A DNA stretch of 64,000 bases. Origin: Roseiarcus fermentans. Its GTDB lineage: Bacteria; Pseudomonadota; Alphaproteobacteria; Rhizobiales; Beijerinckiaceae. The stretch covers positions 1 through 64,000 of the forward strand of contig NZ_QNRK01000023.1 of the NCBI RefSeq assembly GCF_003315135.1, written 5' to 3'. Of this stretch, positions 1 through 7,415 are shown in pieces (position 1 is the first letter of the stretch; each line of letters starts with the position of its first letter). The translations under genes and the position numbers were made by a program. The notes below the pieces were generated by a model. The model did no database searches. It was given only the letters and a program-made list of their open reading frames with translations, and was not told the DNA's origin.

Positions 1-165
1 CAGGACCGCAGCCGTCTGGGCAACGGTCCCGAAAATCTCGCCGTTCTCCGCCACATGGTCCTGAACGTCATGCAGAAAGACGGCGAGAAAGGCTCACTCC
101 GCGGCAAGTTCAAACGAGCCGGTTGGGACGAAGCCTACCTCGCCCGCCTCCTCACCCTGTTTTGA
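1..165 (+). CDS. ISAs1-type transposase, C-terminal end (partial)
   Basis: The window opens inside a gene; 54 codons and a TGA stop are visible. The residues (…GNGPENLAVLRHMVLN…, then …KGSLRGKFKRAGWDEAYL…) are the conserved C-terminus of ISAs1-family transposases, which end shortly after a KGS-R-KRxRAGWDxxYL motif. The stop is followed directly by a terminal inverted repeat of the same family, which supports the call. Only the 3' end is seen, so I cannot say whether the element is intact. It is inferred to be a DDE transposase acting on its own ends. Confidence 0.85.
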   Translation, partial: QDRSRLGNGPENLAVLRHMVLNVMQKDGEKGSLRGKFKRAGWDEAYLARLLTLF

Positions 166-180
166 AATGCGATCGCCCTG
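166..180 (+). repeat. Right terminal inverted repeat of the ISAs1-type element
   Basis: The 15 bases right after the transposase stop read AATGCGATCGCCCTG, whose reverse complement CAGGGCGATCGCATT is typical of ISAs1-family ends. The outer boundary of the element is therefore near base 180. The left end and the target duplication lie outside the window. Confidence 0.75.
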
Positions 181-274
181 CCGCTCCGGGTCGGTCATCT
201 TGACGGAACACGGCTCACGCTTGCAGAATGGCGCGTTTTCCTCCCGGTGGGAACCGTCACCACAGGCAATCTCC

Positions 275-1315
275 ATGAAACGAAGACTTCTCGCCGGCTT
301 CGCCGCGCTTGCGACGGCGCTCGCGGCGGCGAATGCCGAGGCCTGCACCCGCATCGTCTATGAATCCGGGACGAAGGACGCGATCGTCGGCCGGACCATG
401 GACTGGATGGTCGACCCCGCCACCGACCTGTGGGCCTTCCCGAAGGGCATGCAGCGGGACGGGGGCGTGGGCCCGCGCTCGATCGCCTGGACCTCGAAAC
501 ACGGGTCGGTGATCGCCTCGTTCTACAACGTCGCGACCGTCGACGGGATCAACGACGCCGGGCTCGTCGCCAACACGCTCTATCTCGTCGAAAGCGACTA
601 CGGCGACGCCGAGGCGTCGAAGAAGCCTCAGATCTCGGTCGGCGCCTGGACCCAGTACGCGCTCGACAATTTCGCCACCGTGGCCGAGGCGGTGGACGCC
701 CTCTCGAAAGAGCCGTTCGCGATCGTCGCGCCGGAGCTGCCGGGCGGGCACAAGGCGGCCGGGCACCTTTCGCTCGCCGACGCCTCCGGCGACAGCGCGA
801 TCTTCGAATACGTCGGCGGCAAGCTCGTCATTCATCACAGCCCGACCTACACGGTCATGACCAACTCGCCTGACTTCGAGAAGCAGCTTGCGCTCGACGC
901 CTACTGGCGCGACATCGGCGGCTCCCGCTTCCTGCCCGGAACGATCCGGTCGCCGGACCGCTTCGCCCGGGTCAGCTACGCCCTCGGCGCCGCGCCGCAC
1001 GAGACGGACCCGCGGCTGGCGACGGCGACGGTGTTTTCGCTCATTCGCTCCATCTCGGTGCCGCTCGGCATCTCTGACCCGAACGAGCCGAACATCGCCT
1101 CGACCATCTGGCGGACCGTCGCCGACACCGAGGCGCGGCGGTACTATTTCGAATCCGCCTACAGCCCCACGATCTTCTGGGTCGACCTCGGCAAGCTCGA
1201 CCTTTCGCCCGGCGCAAAGTCGATGAAGCTCGATCTCGCGGGCCATCCGGTGATCGCGGGCGAGGCCTCGGACAAATTCGTCCCGGCCGAGCCGTTCAAA
1301 TTCCTGTCGCACTGA
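275..1315 (+). CDS. Exported linear amide C-N hydrolase (choloylglycine hydrolase / penicillin V acylase family)
   Basis: 346 aa. The start at 275 is chosen because it gives a clean Sec signal peptide (MKRRLLAGFAALATALAAANAEA) ending immediately before Cys24. In this Ntn-hydrolase family the cysteine exposed by processing is the N-terminal nucleophile, followed here by CTRIVYES. Downstream motifs fit the family: GRTMDW at about residue 40, DGINDAGLV near 91, and the TNSPDF segment near residue 196. Such enzymes hydrolyse amide bonds of bile salts, penicillin V or acyl-homoserine lactones; the substrate here is unknown. It is probably periplasmic. It lies just outside the IS element, stands alone, and its base composition matches the region. 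Confidence 0.85.
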   Translation: MKRRLLAGFAALATALAAANAEACTRIVYESGTKDAIVGRTMDWMVDPATDLWAFPKGMQRDGGVGPRSIAWTSKHGSVIASFYNVATVDGINDAGLVANTLYLVESDYGDAEASKKPQISVGAWTQYALDNFATVAEAVDALSKEPFAIVAPELPGGHKAAGHLSLADASGDSAIFEYVGGKLVIHHSPTYTVMTNSPDFEKQLALDAYWRDIGGSRFLPGTIRSPDRFARVSYALGAAPHETDPRLATATVFSLIRSISVPLGISDPNEPNIASTIWRTVADTEARRYYFESAYSPTIFWVDLGKLDLSPGAKSMKLDLAGHPVIAGEASDKFVPAEPFKFLSH

Positions 1316-1420
1316 CGCAGGGCTGCGCCGCAGACGCCCCCGCGGGGGCGTTGACGGCGGCGCCCGATCCGGTGACACTCGCCGCTCGTAAAAAGGGGCG
1401 GCGAGGGAGAAGGGGCGCCG

Positions 1421-1858
1421 ATGCCGTATTTCGTTCGACAGCCGTACGCGAGCGCCGAGGCGCGGCAGCCGGCGGGCGCCCGCCCCGAAGAGAGGGACGT
1501 TCTCGACATCGCCCGCGACGTGCTCGCGTCCGCGAGCGCTTCGAAGCCGCGCTTCCGCATCCGCGCCCCGCTGCGGCCCGGGGAAAAGGGCGAGATGGTG
1601 CTCGAACTGACCGCCGAGGGCGGGTCGCCGCTCAAGGTCAGCGTCAGCGCCGGCGATCTCGTCGGGCGGCGGGCGAGAATCCCGGCGGAGGCGACCGCGG
1701 TGGTTCCGTCCTCCCTGACCGTTCCGGCCGGCGGCTCCGCCGACGTCAAGATCACGGTCGCGCCGCCGCCGGGCGCGGCGCCGGGGCTTTACGCCGGTAC
1801 GCTCACGGTGACCGGCGACGACGCCTTTTCCGCGCCGTTCGAGGTCGAGGTGCGCTGA
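1421..1858 (+). CDS. Conserved hypothetical protein with C-terminal Ig-like beta domain
   Basis: 145 aa, not recognised as a named family. The N-terminal ~45 residues are charged. From about residue 45 the pattern is an immunoglobulin-like beta sandwich: alternating strands, then VVPSSLTVPAGGSADVKITV and GLYAGTLTVTGDD, the signature of bacterial Ig-like or NEW3-type domains that bind neighbouring domains or sugars. There is no signal peptide or membrane segment. A purine-rich stretch (GGCGAGGGAGAAGGGG) precedes the ATG. It is probably monocistronic. Function unknown. Confidence 0.6.
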   Translation: MPYFVRQPYASAEARQPAGARPEERDVLDIARDVLASASASKPRFRIRAPLRPGEKGEMVLELTAEGGSPLKVSVSAGDLVGRRARIPAEATAVVPSSLTVPAGGSADVKITVAPPPGAAPGLYAGTLTVTGDDAFSAPFEVEVR

Positions 1859-1941
1859 GGCGGGTTATTTCCGCCCCGGCCTTGCTCGCCGGCATGCACA
1901 CGTCGCGGCCTGCATGATCCTGCAAAACGGGCACGCCGCTG

Positions 1942-2103
1942 CTCAGGCGGAACGCCTATGGGAGGTGGGCGGCGCGCGACGAAGGCGACGTCGGCCGTGA
2001 GCTGTCAAGACTCTACGGCTTCCCGCTCGACGTCGCTTGCAAGCGCGAGGGACTCGCCGTGATCGCGCGGGCGCTTGAGAGCCGCGACCTCGCCGTCGCC
2101 TGA
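1942..2103 (+). pseudogene. Remnant coding segment upstream of toxin tail 1
   Basis: An open stretch without a usable start encodes …RNAYGRWAARDEGDVGREL…, then a short helical segment LYGFPLDVACKREGLAVIA ending …LESRDLAVA and a stop. The pattern (GRW motif, then a small helical repeat with DLA) resembles linker regions of phage-derived or polymorphic-toxin proteins of alphaproteobacteria. The frame ends exactly where the toxin-tail frame (next entry) begins, so the two may be parts of one gene separated by a frameshift. No function is claimed. Confidence 0.35.
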
Positions 2104-2303
2104 ACAGTTTCGTCAACCCGAAAAAGAATCCGATCAAACAGATGCGGGATCAGGTCAGTGCTGCGCTACGCGCAACCCCACCTCGACAAGTTATCTGGCA
2201 TGCGCAGACGTTGAAGGGCTTTCAGGGGTTAAGCGAGTCTGCAAAGGACCTCAAGAACGACCGCCTGATAGTGGTCTACGATCCTAACGGAGAACCGCGA
2301 TGA
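2079..2303 (+). pseudogene. Truncated polymorphic toxin C-terminus, copy 1 (Tox-REase-5-like)
   Basis: About 65 readable codons (…NSFVNPKKNPIKQMRDQVSA…VIWHAQTLKGFQGL…LIVVYDPNG) end in TGA. No start codon or N-terminal part exists in this frame; an in-frame stop sits at 2076. The WH..(x)..GF..(x)..VVYDP arrangement is like the last strand-helix-strand of restriction-endonuclease-fold toxin tips (Tox-REase-5), whose cognate immunity proteins are often Imm52. The stop overlaps the immunity start as ATGA. It is almost identical in design to the second tail at 3118-3309. The catalytic part is missing, so it should be inactive. Confidence 0.55.
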
Positions 2304-3055
2304 CTGCGCCGGGGTTGAAACTGTGGTGGGGGCCGCGCGAGCGATCGCAGACCGACGACGCCCGTAGTCTGTCGCGTTTCGTGAGCGGACTTCCGGCTTT
2401 CGACCCGATCTACGAGAGCTGGCTCGAGTCGCCAGAAACCGGGCATGAAGTGCTGCCTGTGCCGTTGAGCGAAAGCGTTGCTGAGCAACGCCTGATCGAC
2501 GCCATCGCACATGACGATTTCGGCCGCGTCTTACCGTCGCTGGGGAGCCACGTCGGCGCCGGACACGCGGGACCGCCACCCTATGACTTCCGCGAGTCGC
2601 ATATCGCAGGCACCCAATGCAACATCGGGGGGTTCGGCCGGTCAGCGTCTGCCAGTCCGAACTTCATCCTCATGCGCCTCGCGGCGATACGTTCCTCGAC
2701 AGGTCGGCCGTGGCGCGCGTCCGAGTTGAGGCCGATGATGAGATTCGCGCGCGAGGTTTGGAATCCGACAGAAATGTGCGCGCAGTTCTCCTTCGGCTCG
2801 CGCTTCCTCCCTGAGATTGCCGACCCGACCTGGGCGGCGGGAAAGCGGCCTCTGGAGCCGTGGGTCGGCTGGATCACCTATCTGCCGCCCCACCTCGCGG
2901 CGCGGGCCAAAGTCCCCACCGACACCCATGTCGAGACCCTCGACGACGGCGCGGCGCTGGTGACGCTGTGCGAAGAGCCGTTCGACAAGCCCGACGCGGA
3001 AGGCATGGCGCGTCTGCATGCGCTCGAAGCGGCGCTTCGCCCGATCCAAAGCTGA
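2300..3055 (+). CDS. Imm52-type immunity protein, copy 1
   Basis: 251 aa. It begins with a Trp-rich strand (LKLWWGPRERSQ), followed by FDPIYESWLESP and, further on, WRASELRPMMRF and DPTWAAGKRPLEPWVGWITY. This layout matches the Imm52 family of cytoplasmic immunity proteins that neutralise nuclease-type polymorphic toxins. The start codon overlaps the stop of the truncated toxin tail (ATGA), implying translational coupling. A second copy lies 250 bases downstream; the C-terminal ~75 residues of the two are nearly identical. Family assignment rests on motif recall, not a profile search. Confidence 0.65.
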   Translation: MTAPGLKLWWGPRERSQTDDARSLSRFVSGLPAFDPIYESWLESPETGHEVLPVPLSESVAEQRLIDAIAHDDFGRVLPSLGSHVGAGHAGPPPYDFRESHIAGTQCNIGGFGRSASASPNFILMRLAAIRSSTGRPWRASELRPMMRFAREVWNPTEMCAQFSFGSRFLPEIADPTWAAGKRPLEPWVGWITYLPPHLAARAKVPTDTHVETLDDGAALVTLCEEPFDKPDAEGMARLHALEAALRPIQS

Positions 3056-3117
3056 CTTCGCTGGACGAGAGACCCGTTCGAATTCCCGAAGCGGTTCCCT
3101 CTGACTTGCACATATGG

Positions 3118-3309
3118 ATGGAACCCAAGAAGGACCCCAGATTTCAAATGACGGACCAAGCGGAGGCCGCCCTCGCCAGCGACCGTGGCGTCATCTGGCA
3201 CGTGCAAACGCCGAAAGGCTTTCGAGGATTGAACGTGATCGCGCAGAGGCTCGACTACGGAAACCTGACCGTCGTCTACGATCCCAATGGAAAGGGAGAA
3301 CACGAGTGA
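3118..3309 (+). pseudogene. Truncated polymorphic toxin C-terminus, copy 2
   Basis: 63 codons from an ATG at 3118 (the frame is open back to the end of the first immunity gene). It reads MEPKKDPRFQMTDQAEAAL…VIWHVQTPKGFRGL…LTVVYDPNG and aligns throughout with toxin tail 1. It overlaps the next immunity gene by GTGA. Like copy 1 it holds only the end of the toxin domain. It could be a silent donor cassette able to recombine onto a full-length toxin elsewhere, or simply debris. Confidence 0.55.
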
Positions 3310-4058
3310 CCAGGCCGCAGCTAAATCTCTGGTGGGAGCCGCGCGAGCCGGGGCAAGCGGGCGACGCCCGACGACTCGCCCGATTCGTCAGCGGCCTGCC
3401 CACCTTCGACCCGATCTACGCGAGCTGGCTCGAGTCGCCGAAAACGAAGAAGCAAGTCCTGCCCGTGCCGTTGAGCGAAGCCGCGGCGGAACAGCTCCTC
3501 GTCGACCGGATTTCTCGCTACGAGGTCGGGGGCGCCCCGTGGCCAGAATTGGGAAGCGACATCTGGGGCGGTCACGCGGGACCGCCCCCTTACGACTTCC
3601 GTAAGTCGAGCTACGCCGACACCGATTGTCATGTCGGACAGTACGGGCGATCGGCCGCTGTCAATCCCAACGATATTTTCATGAGGCTGTCCGAGCAGCG
3701 TCCCACGACCGGAAAGCCATGGCGCGCCTCCGAAGTCAGACCCCTGATGAAATTCATCCGCGAGGTCTGGGCGCCGGCGGAGATGTGTGCGGTCTTTCCT
3801 TTTTTTGACTTCCCCGAGACCTCTGACCCGACCTGGGCCGCAGGGAAGCGAACACTCAAGCCGTGGATCGGCTGGATCACCTATCTGCCGCCCGACCTCG
3901 CCGCGCGCGCCAAGGTTCCCGCCGACACCCATGTCGAGACCCTCGACGACGGCGCGGCGCTGGTCACTTTGTGCGAGGAGCCGTTCGACAAGACCGACGC
4001 GGAAGGCATGGCGCGTCTGCATGCGCTCGAAGCGGCGCTTCGGCCGATCCAGACGTGA
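3306..4058 (+). CDS. Imm52-type immunity protein, copy 2
   Basis: 250 aa from a GTG start that overlaps the toxin-tail stop (GTGA). It is colinear with copy 1: LNLWWEPREPGQ, FDPIYASWLESPK, GHAGPPPYDFRKS, WRASEVRPLMKF, DPTWAAGKRTLKPWIGWITY and a nearly identical end (…LHALEAALRPIQT). The N-terminal two thirds have diverged more than the end, as expected if each copy once matched a different toxin variant. It is predicted to be cytoplasmic. Confidence 0.65.
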   Translation: MTRPQLNLWWEPREPGQAGDARRLARFVSGLPTFDPIYASWLESPKTKKQVLPVPLSEAAAEQLLVDRISRYEVGGAPWPELGSDIWGGHAGPPPYDFRKSSYADTDCHVGQYGRSAAVNPNDIFMRLSEQRPTTGKPWRASEVRPLMKFIREVWAPAEMCAVFPFFDFPETSDPTWAAGKRTLKPWIGWITYLPPDLAARAKVPADTHVETLDDGAALVTLCEEPFDKTDAEGMARLHALEAALRPIQT

Positions 4059-4293
4059 GCGGCGAACCGAGAGACGCCGAGACCTCCGAGCGGCGATCGG
4101 GTCGACGAAACGGCGCGGCTCAAATTCGATCGCCGGCCGAAGCTCACGGCGTTTCGTCAGACCGCGCCCCGGATTGCGTGCGCGAGATGTTCGAAGCCTC
4201 GGAGCGGAATTCATCTTCCGGATGAGGCGTCGAGTCTGCCGCCAGTCTCGATCGCCTGCCCAGCCTCTCCTCGACGCGAGCCTTCGGAGGGGC

Positions 4294-5316
4294 TCAGGCT
4301 TCCCGCTCGACCATGTAGTCGAGGAGGTGGGCGATGAAGTCGCGATCCTCCCCTGCGGCGCCGGCGAACGCCGTGGGGAAGGCCGCCTTCGCCCCTTCGA
4401 CCAGGCGGTCGGCGGCCGTTCGGGCGTAGGCGATGCAGTCGTGCCGCTTCATGGCGTCGAACACCCAAACAACCTCGGCTTCCTTGCGCGCGCCCCGCGG
4501 CGTCGCCAGGAAGCGGGTGAGCCTCGCGTGGTCGCGCCCGTCGAGCGCGCCGGCGAGCCGGGCCAGCATCAGCGTGCGCTTGCCCTCGTAGAGGTCGCCG
4601 AGAATCTCCTTGCCGTAGCGGTCCTCCGAGCCGACCAGGTTGAGGATGTCGTCGCGGATCTGGAACGCCGCCCCGAGCAGGAAGCCGAATTCGTTGAACG
4701 AATCGAGATCGCCGCCGCCCCGCGCGATCAGGGCGCCGATCCGGCAGGGGTGGATGAAGCTGTACCAGCAGGTCTTCTTCAGCGTCATCCGAAGGTAATC
4801 CGCAGGGCCGACGTCGAGCGCGTTGTCGCGGATCCAGCCGAGCTCGAGCGCCTGGCCTTCGAGCGATTCCGAGGTCAGGTGATCGAACTCGTCGAGGACG
4901 CGGGCCGCGGTTCCGGGGCCGAGGAGCGCGATGTTGTCCCACAGCATGCGAAACGCGTTGGCCATCATCGCGTCGCCGACATTGATGGCGAGCGGGACGC
5001 CGAGTTCGGCGTGCAGACAGGGGACGCCGCGACGGGTTTCGCTCTGGTCCTGGATGTCGTCGTGGATCAGGAAAGCGTTGTGCAGCAGTTCGAGCGCGGC
5101 CGCCGACGGCAGCGCGTCGTTCAGCGCGCCGCCGAACGCCCGGCACGAGGCGATCAGCAGGGCGGGGCGGATCCCCTTTCCCGACCGCGCGCAAAAGTCG
5201 CGCATCGGCTGATAGAGGTGTCTGGCCGGCTCGCCCTCGGGCAGCCGGGCGAGCAGCGTCTTGCGCGCGAGGCCGCCGTATTCGGCCAGTCGATCGAGAA
5301 AGGCGGCCCGCTCCAT
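4294..5316 (-). CDS. Polyprenyl diphosphate synthase (trans-isoprenyl transferase fold)
   Basis: 340 aa. First Asp-rich motif DDIQD at residues 86-90 in the context LLHNAFLIHDDIQDQSETRRG; second Asp-rich region RDDILN at 221-226, where the usual DDxxD is DDILN. The GKGIRP motif near 47-52 binds IPP. The enzyme condenses IPP with allylic diphosphates; an aromatic residue (Phe82) four positions before the first motif suggests a short product (C15-C20), which is an inference. It is the last gene of the encapsulin operon, three bases after the FAD oxidoreductase. The product should feed the neighbouring oxidoreductase, or the enzyme could be cargo of the shell. Class is confident; product length is not. 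Confidence 0.9.
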   Translation of the reverse strand: MERAAFLDRLAEYGGLARKTLLARLPEGEPARHLYQPMRDFCARSGKGIRPALLIASCRAFGGALNDALPSAAALELLHNAFLIHDDIQDQSETRRGVPCLHAELGVPLAINVGDAMMANAFRMLWDNIALLGPGTAARVLDEFDHLTSESLEGQALELGWIRDNALDVGPADYLRMTLKKTCWYSFIHPCRIGALIARGGGDLDSFNEFGFLLGAAFQIRDDILNLVGSEDRYGKEILGDLYEGKRTLMLARLAGALDGRDHARLTRFLATPRGARKEAEVVWVFDAMKRHDCIAYARTAADRLVEGAKAAFPTAFAGAAGEDRDFIAHLLDYMVEREA

Positions 5317-5319
5317 CGG

Positions 5320-7404
5320 TCAGGCTTTTTGCCGGATGCGCAGGCGCGCGGGCGCGGCGCCCCGCTCCACGGCGTCCGCCGCGGCGGCGGGCGTCGCGGG
5401 CGGCAGGTCGGGGCCGAGGTCGGCGAGCCACGGCGCCGCGGCGGCGGCGGCCGCGGAGGCGATGTCCGCGCCCGGCGCGGGCGCTCCGAGGCCGGGCAGG
5501 TTCTGCGACGCGGTCTGCAGCGGCCGCGTCGGGACGCCGATCAGCGACAGCGCCTTGGCCGCCACCGGGTCCGACAGCGGGCCGCCGGCCGCGGCGAGCG
5601 CGTCGGCGATCGGCGCGACGGCTGCGAGCGGGCCAGCGCCGCCGGCGGTCACGCCGGTCGCGTCCTGCGCCATCGCGAGCGCCGCCTGCACGCCGCGGGC
5701 GAAGCGGCCGTCCCACGGCAGGCCCGCCTGGTAGCGGGCGCGGTCGTAGGCGCGGAAGGGAGCGAGCGCGTCCGGCTCGTGCAGGTTCCACACCCGGCAG
5801 GGCGGGGCGCCCGAGCCGCTGCGCTCGAGGATCGCATTGACGGCGCGGCGGGCGGCCTCGTTCGCGCCCTCCATCGTCGCGAGGTCGGTGTAAGTGCGGA
5901 CGTAGTCGGAGGCGAGGACGAAATTGGGGATCGCGGTCGCCGCCTCCGGCCGCAGCCGCCAGGTGTTGGCGTTGTTGACCAGGAGCGGCTCGACGTCGCT
6001 CTCGCGTCCGGGATCGTCGGGATCGTCGACGATGTCGGGATCGAGGAACCAGAAGTGCAGGTCCTCGTCGCGCAGCGCCTCGCCGCCGACGTTCAGGCTG
6101 CGCTTGACCTGCGCCCACACTTCGCCGGCGATCTCGGCGCGGGTGCAGTCGATCGCCGCCTTGCCGTTGAAGCCCGGCGTGTCCCACTGGGAAATGTCGA
6201 CCGACAGGATGCCGCGGGTCTTGCCGTCGCCCCAGTCGGCGAAGTCGATCGCGGTCCAGAACTGGCGCTGCGAAACCGCGGTCAGCGCCCACGGGCTGTC
6301 GATGAAGATGATGTGGCCGTGGACGATGGGCGCGTCGCGCAGCAGGTAGAACTGGATGCCGTTCATCCATTGCACGCTGTTCGACAGCGCCGCCAGATTG
6401 GCGAGCGACGGGTCGATCGCGGTCATCGCCGGCCCGATCAAGGGCGCCATGCGCTCGACCGGCAGCGCGCCGACGAACCAGTCGGCGGTCACGCGCGCCG
6501 TCCGGCCCGCCATCCGCACGCTCGCGCTCTCGATTCGTCCGCCGGCGACGTGGATCGCCGTCACCTCGGCGTCGAGATGATAGACGAGGCCCTTCGCGGT
6601 CAGATACGCGAGCCACGGCCCGATCCAGACTTCGTTGGTCGGGCCGTTGAACAGCCGGTCGGAGGCGATCCCCGGCGCCACGATTCCGAACAACAGCTGC
6701 ACGAAGATGTCGCCGATGGTCTTGACGCTGGCGAACTTCGCCTTGGCGGCGACCAGCGACCGGGTGATGCCGATCGCGAGCAGCTTCTGGTAGGCTTCGG
6801 AGCGCTCCTCGGCGCCGACGAAGTCCCACCAGTTCATCTTCTCGTATTCCTCGAAGCGGCGCTCCTCGCACGAGGTGATGATCCGCCAGACGCAGCCGGC
6901 GAAGAATTCGATGTCGGCGTAGGGGATGTCGTTGCGCGGCGAGATCGCCCACAGGAACGTCTGCAACGTGGTCGCGAGTTCGGCGGCGTTGGCGGGAAAG
7001 CGCGACGGCAGGACGATCCCGGGCCGGTCGTAGCTCGCCACCAGAACCTCGGTCGTGTCGACGAGGCGATCGAACACCGTGCCGCCTTCGCACGGAATGC
7101 GCGACAGGGTGTCGGTGACGTGGCGATAGAAGTTGGGAAAGAAGCGGAAGCCGTGCTCGCCCGGCACATGCCGCCGCGTGTGCCTTGCGCGCCCGCCCGC
7201 CTCGGCCGCCTCGACCCCGCCGAGATAGGCGTTCTTGCCGTCGTCGTAATGGCCGACGCCCTCGCGCACCGGGATCGAGCGCGCCTTGCCGCCCGGGATC
7301 TTCAGCTTCTCGTAAACCTCGACCGCGAACCCCCGCTCGATCAGTTCGTGCGCCGCGCTCAGGCCCGCGACCCCGCCGCCGAGAATGACCACCTTTTGCG
7401 GCAT
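5320..7404 (-). CDS. FAD-dependent amine-oxidase-family oxidoreductase (phytoene desaturase / HpnE-like) with Ala/Pro-rich C-terminal tail
   Basis: 694 aa. An N-terminal dinucleotide-binding motif (VVILGGGVAGLSAAHELIERG) is followed by YEKLKIPGGKARS, the arrangement in flavin desaturases and oxidases acting on isoprenoids. A late FAD motif lies in …NFVLASDYVRTYTDLATMEGA. The oxidoreductase core ends near residue 580; the remaining ~110 residues are low complexity (Ala, Pro, Gly) with an alanine run and end in a basic LRIRQKA. Family members are usually 450-550 aa, so the tail is an addition. The start at 7404 places the FAD motif at residue 4. It lies 11 bases downstream of the DUF3237 gene and 3 bases upstream of the prenyl synthase. 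The substrate is probably a prenyl lipid or carotenoid-like compound. The tail could tether it to the encapsulin shell. Confidence 0.85.
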   Translation of the reverse strand: MPQKVVILGGGVAGLSAAHELIERGFAVEVYEKLKIPGGKARSIPVREGVGHYDDGKNAYLGGVEAAEAGGRARHTRRHVPGEHGFRFFPNFYRHVTDTLSRIPCEGGTVFDRLVDTTEVLVASYDRPGIVLPSRFPANAAELATTLQTFLWAISPRNDIPYADIEFFAGCVWRIITSCEERRFEEYEKMNWWDFVGAEERSEAYQKLLAIGITRSLVAAKAKFASVKTIGDIFVQLLFGIVAPGIASDRLFNGPTNEVWIGPWLAYLTAKGLVYHLDAEVTAIHVAGGRIESASVRMAGRTARVTADWFVGALPVERMAPLIGPAMTAIDPSLANLAALSNSVQWMNGIQFYLLRDAPIVHGHIIFIDSPWALTAVSQRQFWTAIDFADWGDGKTRGILSVDISQWDTPGFNGKAAIDCTRAEIAGEVWAQVKRSLNVGGEALRDEDLHFWFLDPDIVDDPDDPGRESDVEPLLVNNANTWRLRPEAATAIPNFVLASDYVRTYTDLATMEGANEAARRAVNAILERSGSGAPPCRVWNLHEPDALAPFRAYDRARYQAGLPWDGRFARGVQAALAMAQDATGVTAGGAGPLAAVAPIADALAAAGGPLSDPVAAKALSLIGVPTRPLQTASQNLPGLGAPAPGADIASAAAAAAAPWLADLGPDLPPATPAAAADAVERGAAPARLRIRQKA

Positions 7405-7415
7405 GGCGACGCCCC

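Noticed and set aside
4262-4294. Imperfect hairpin AGCCTCTCC / GGAGGGGCT at the end of the prenyl synthase gene
   Set aside because: It overlaps the stop codon, has a wobble and no T-run in either direction, so I do not call it a terminator.
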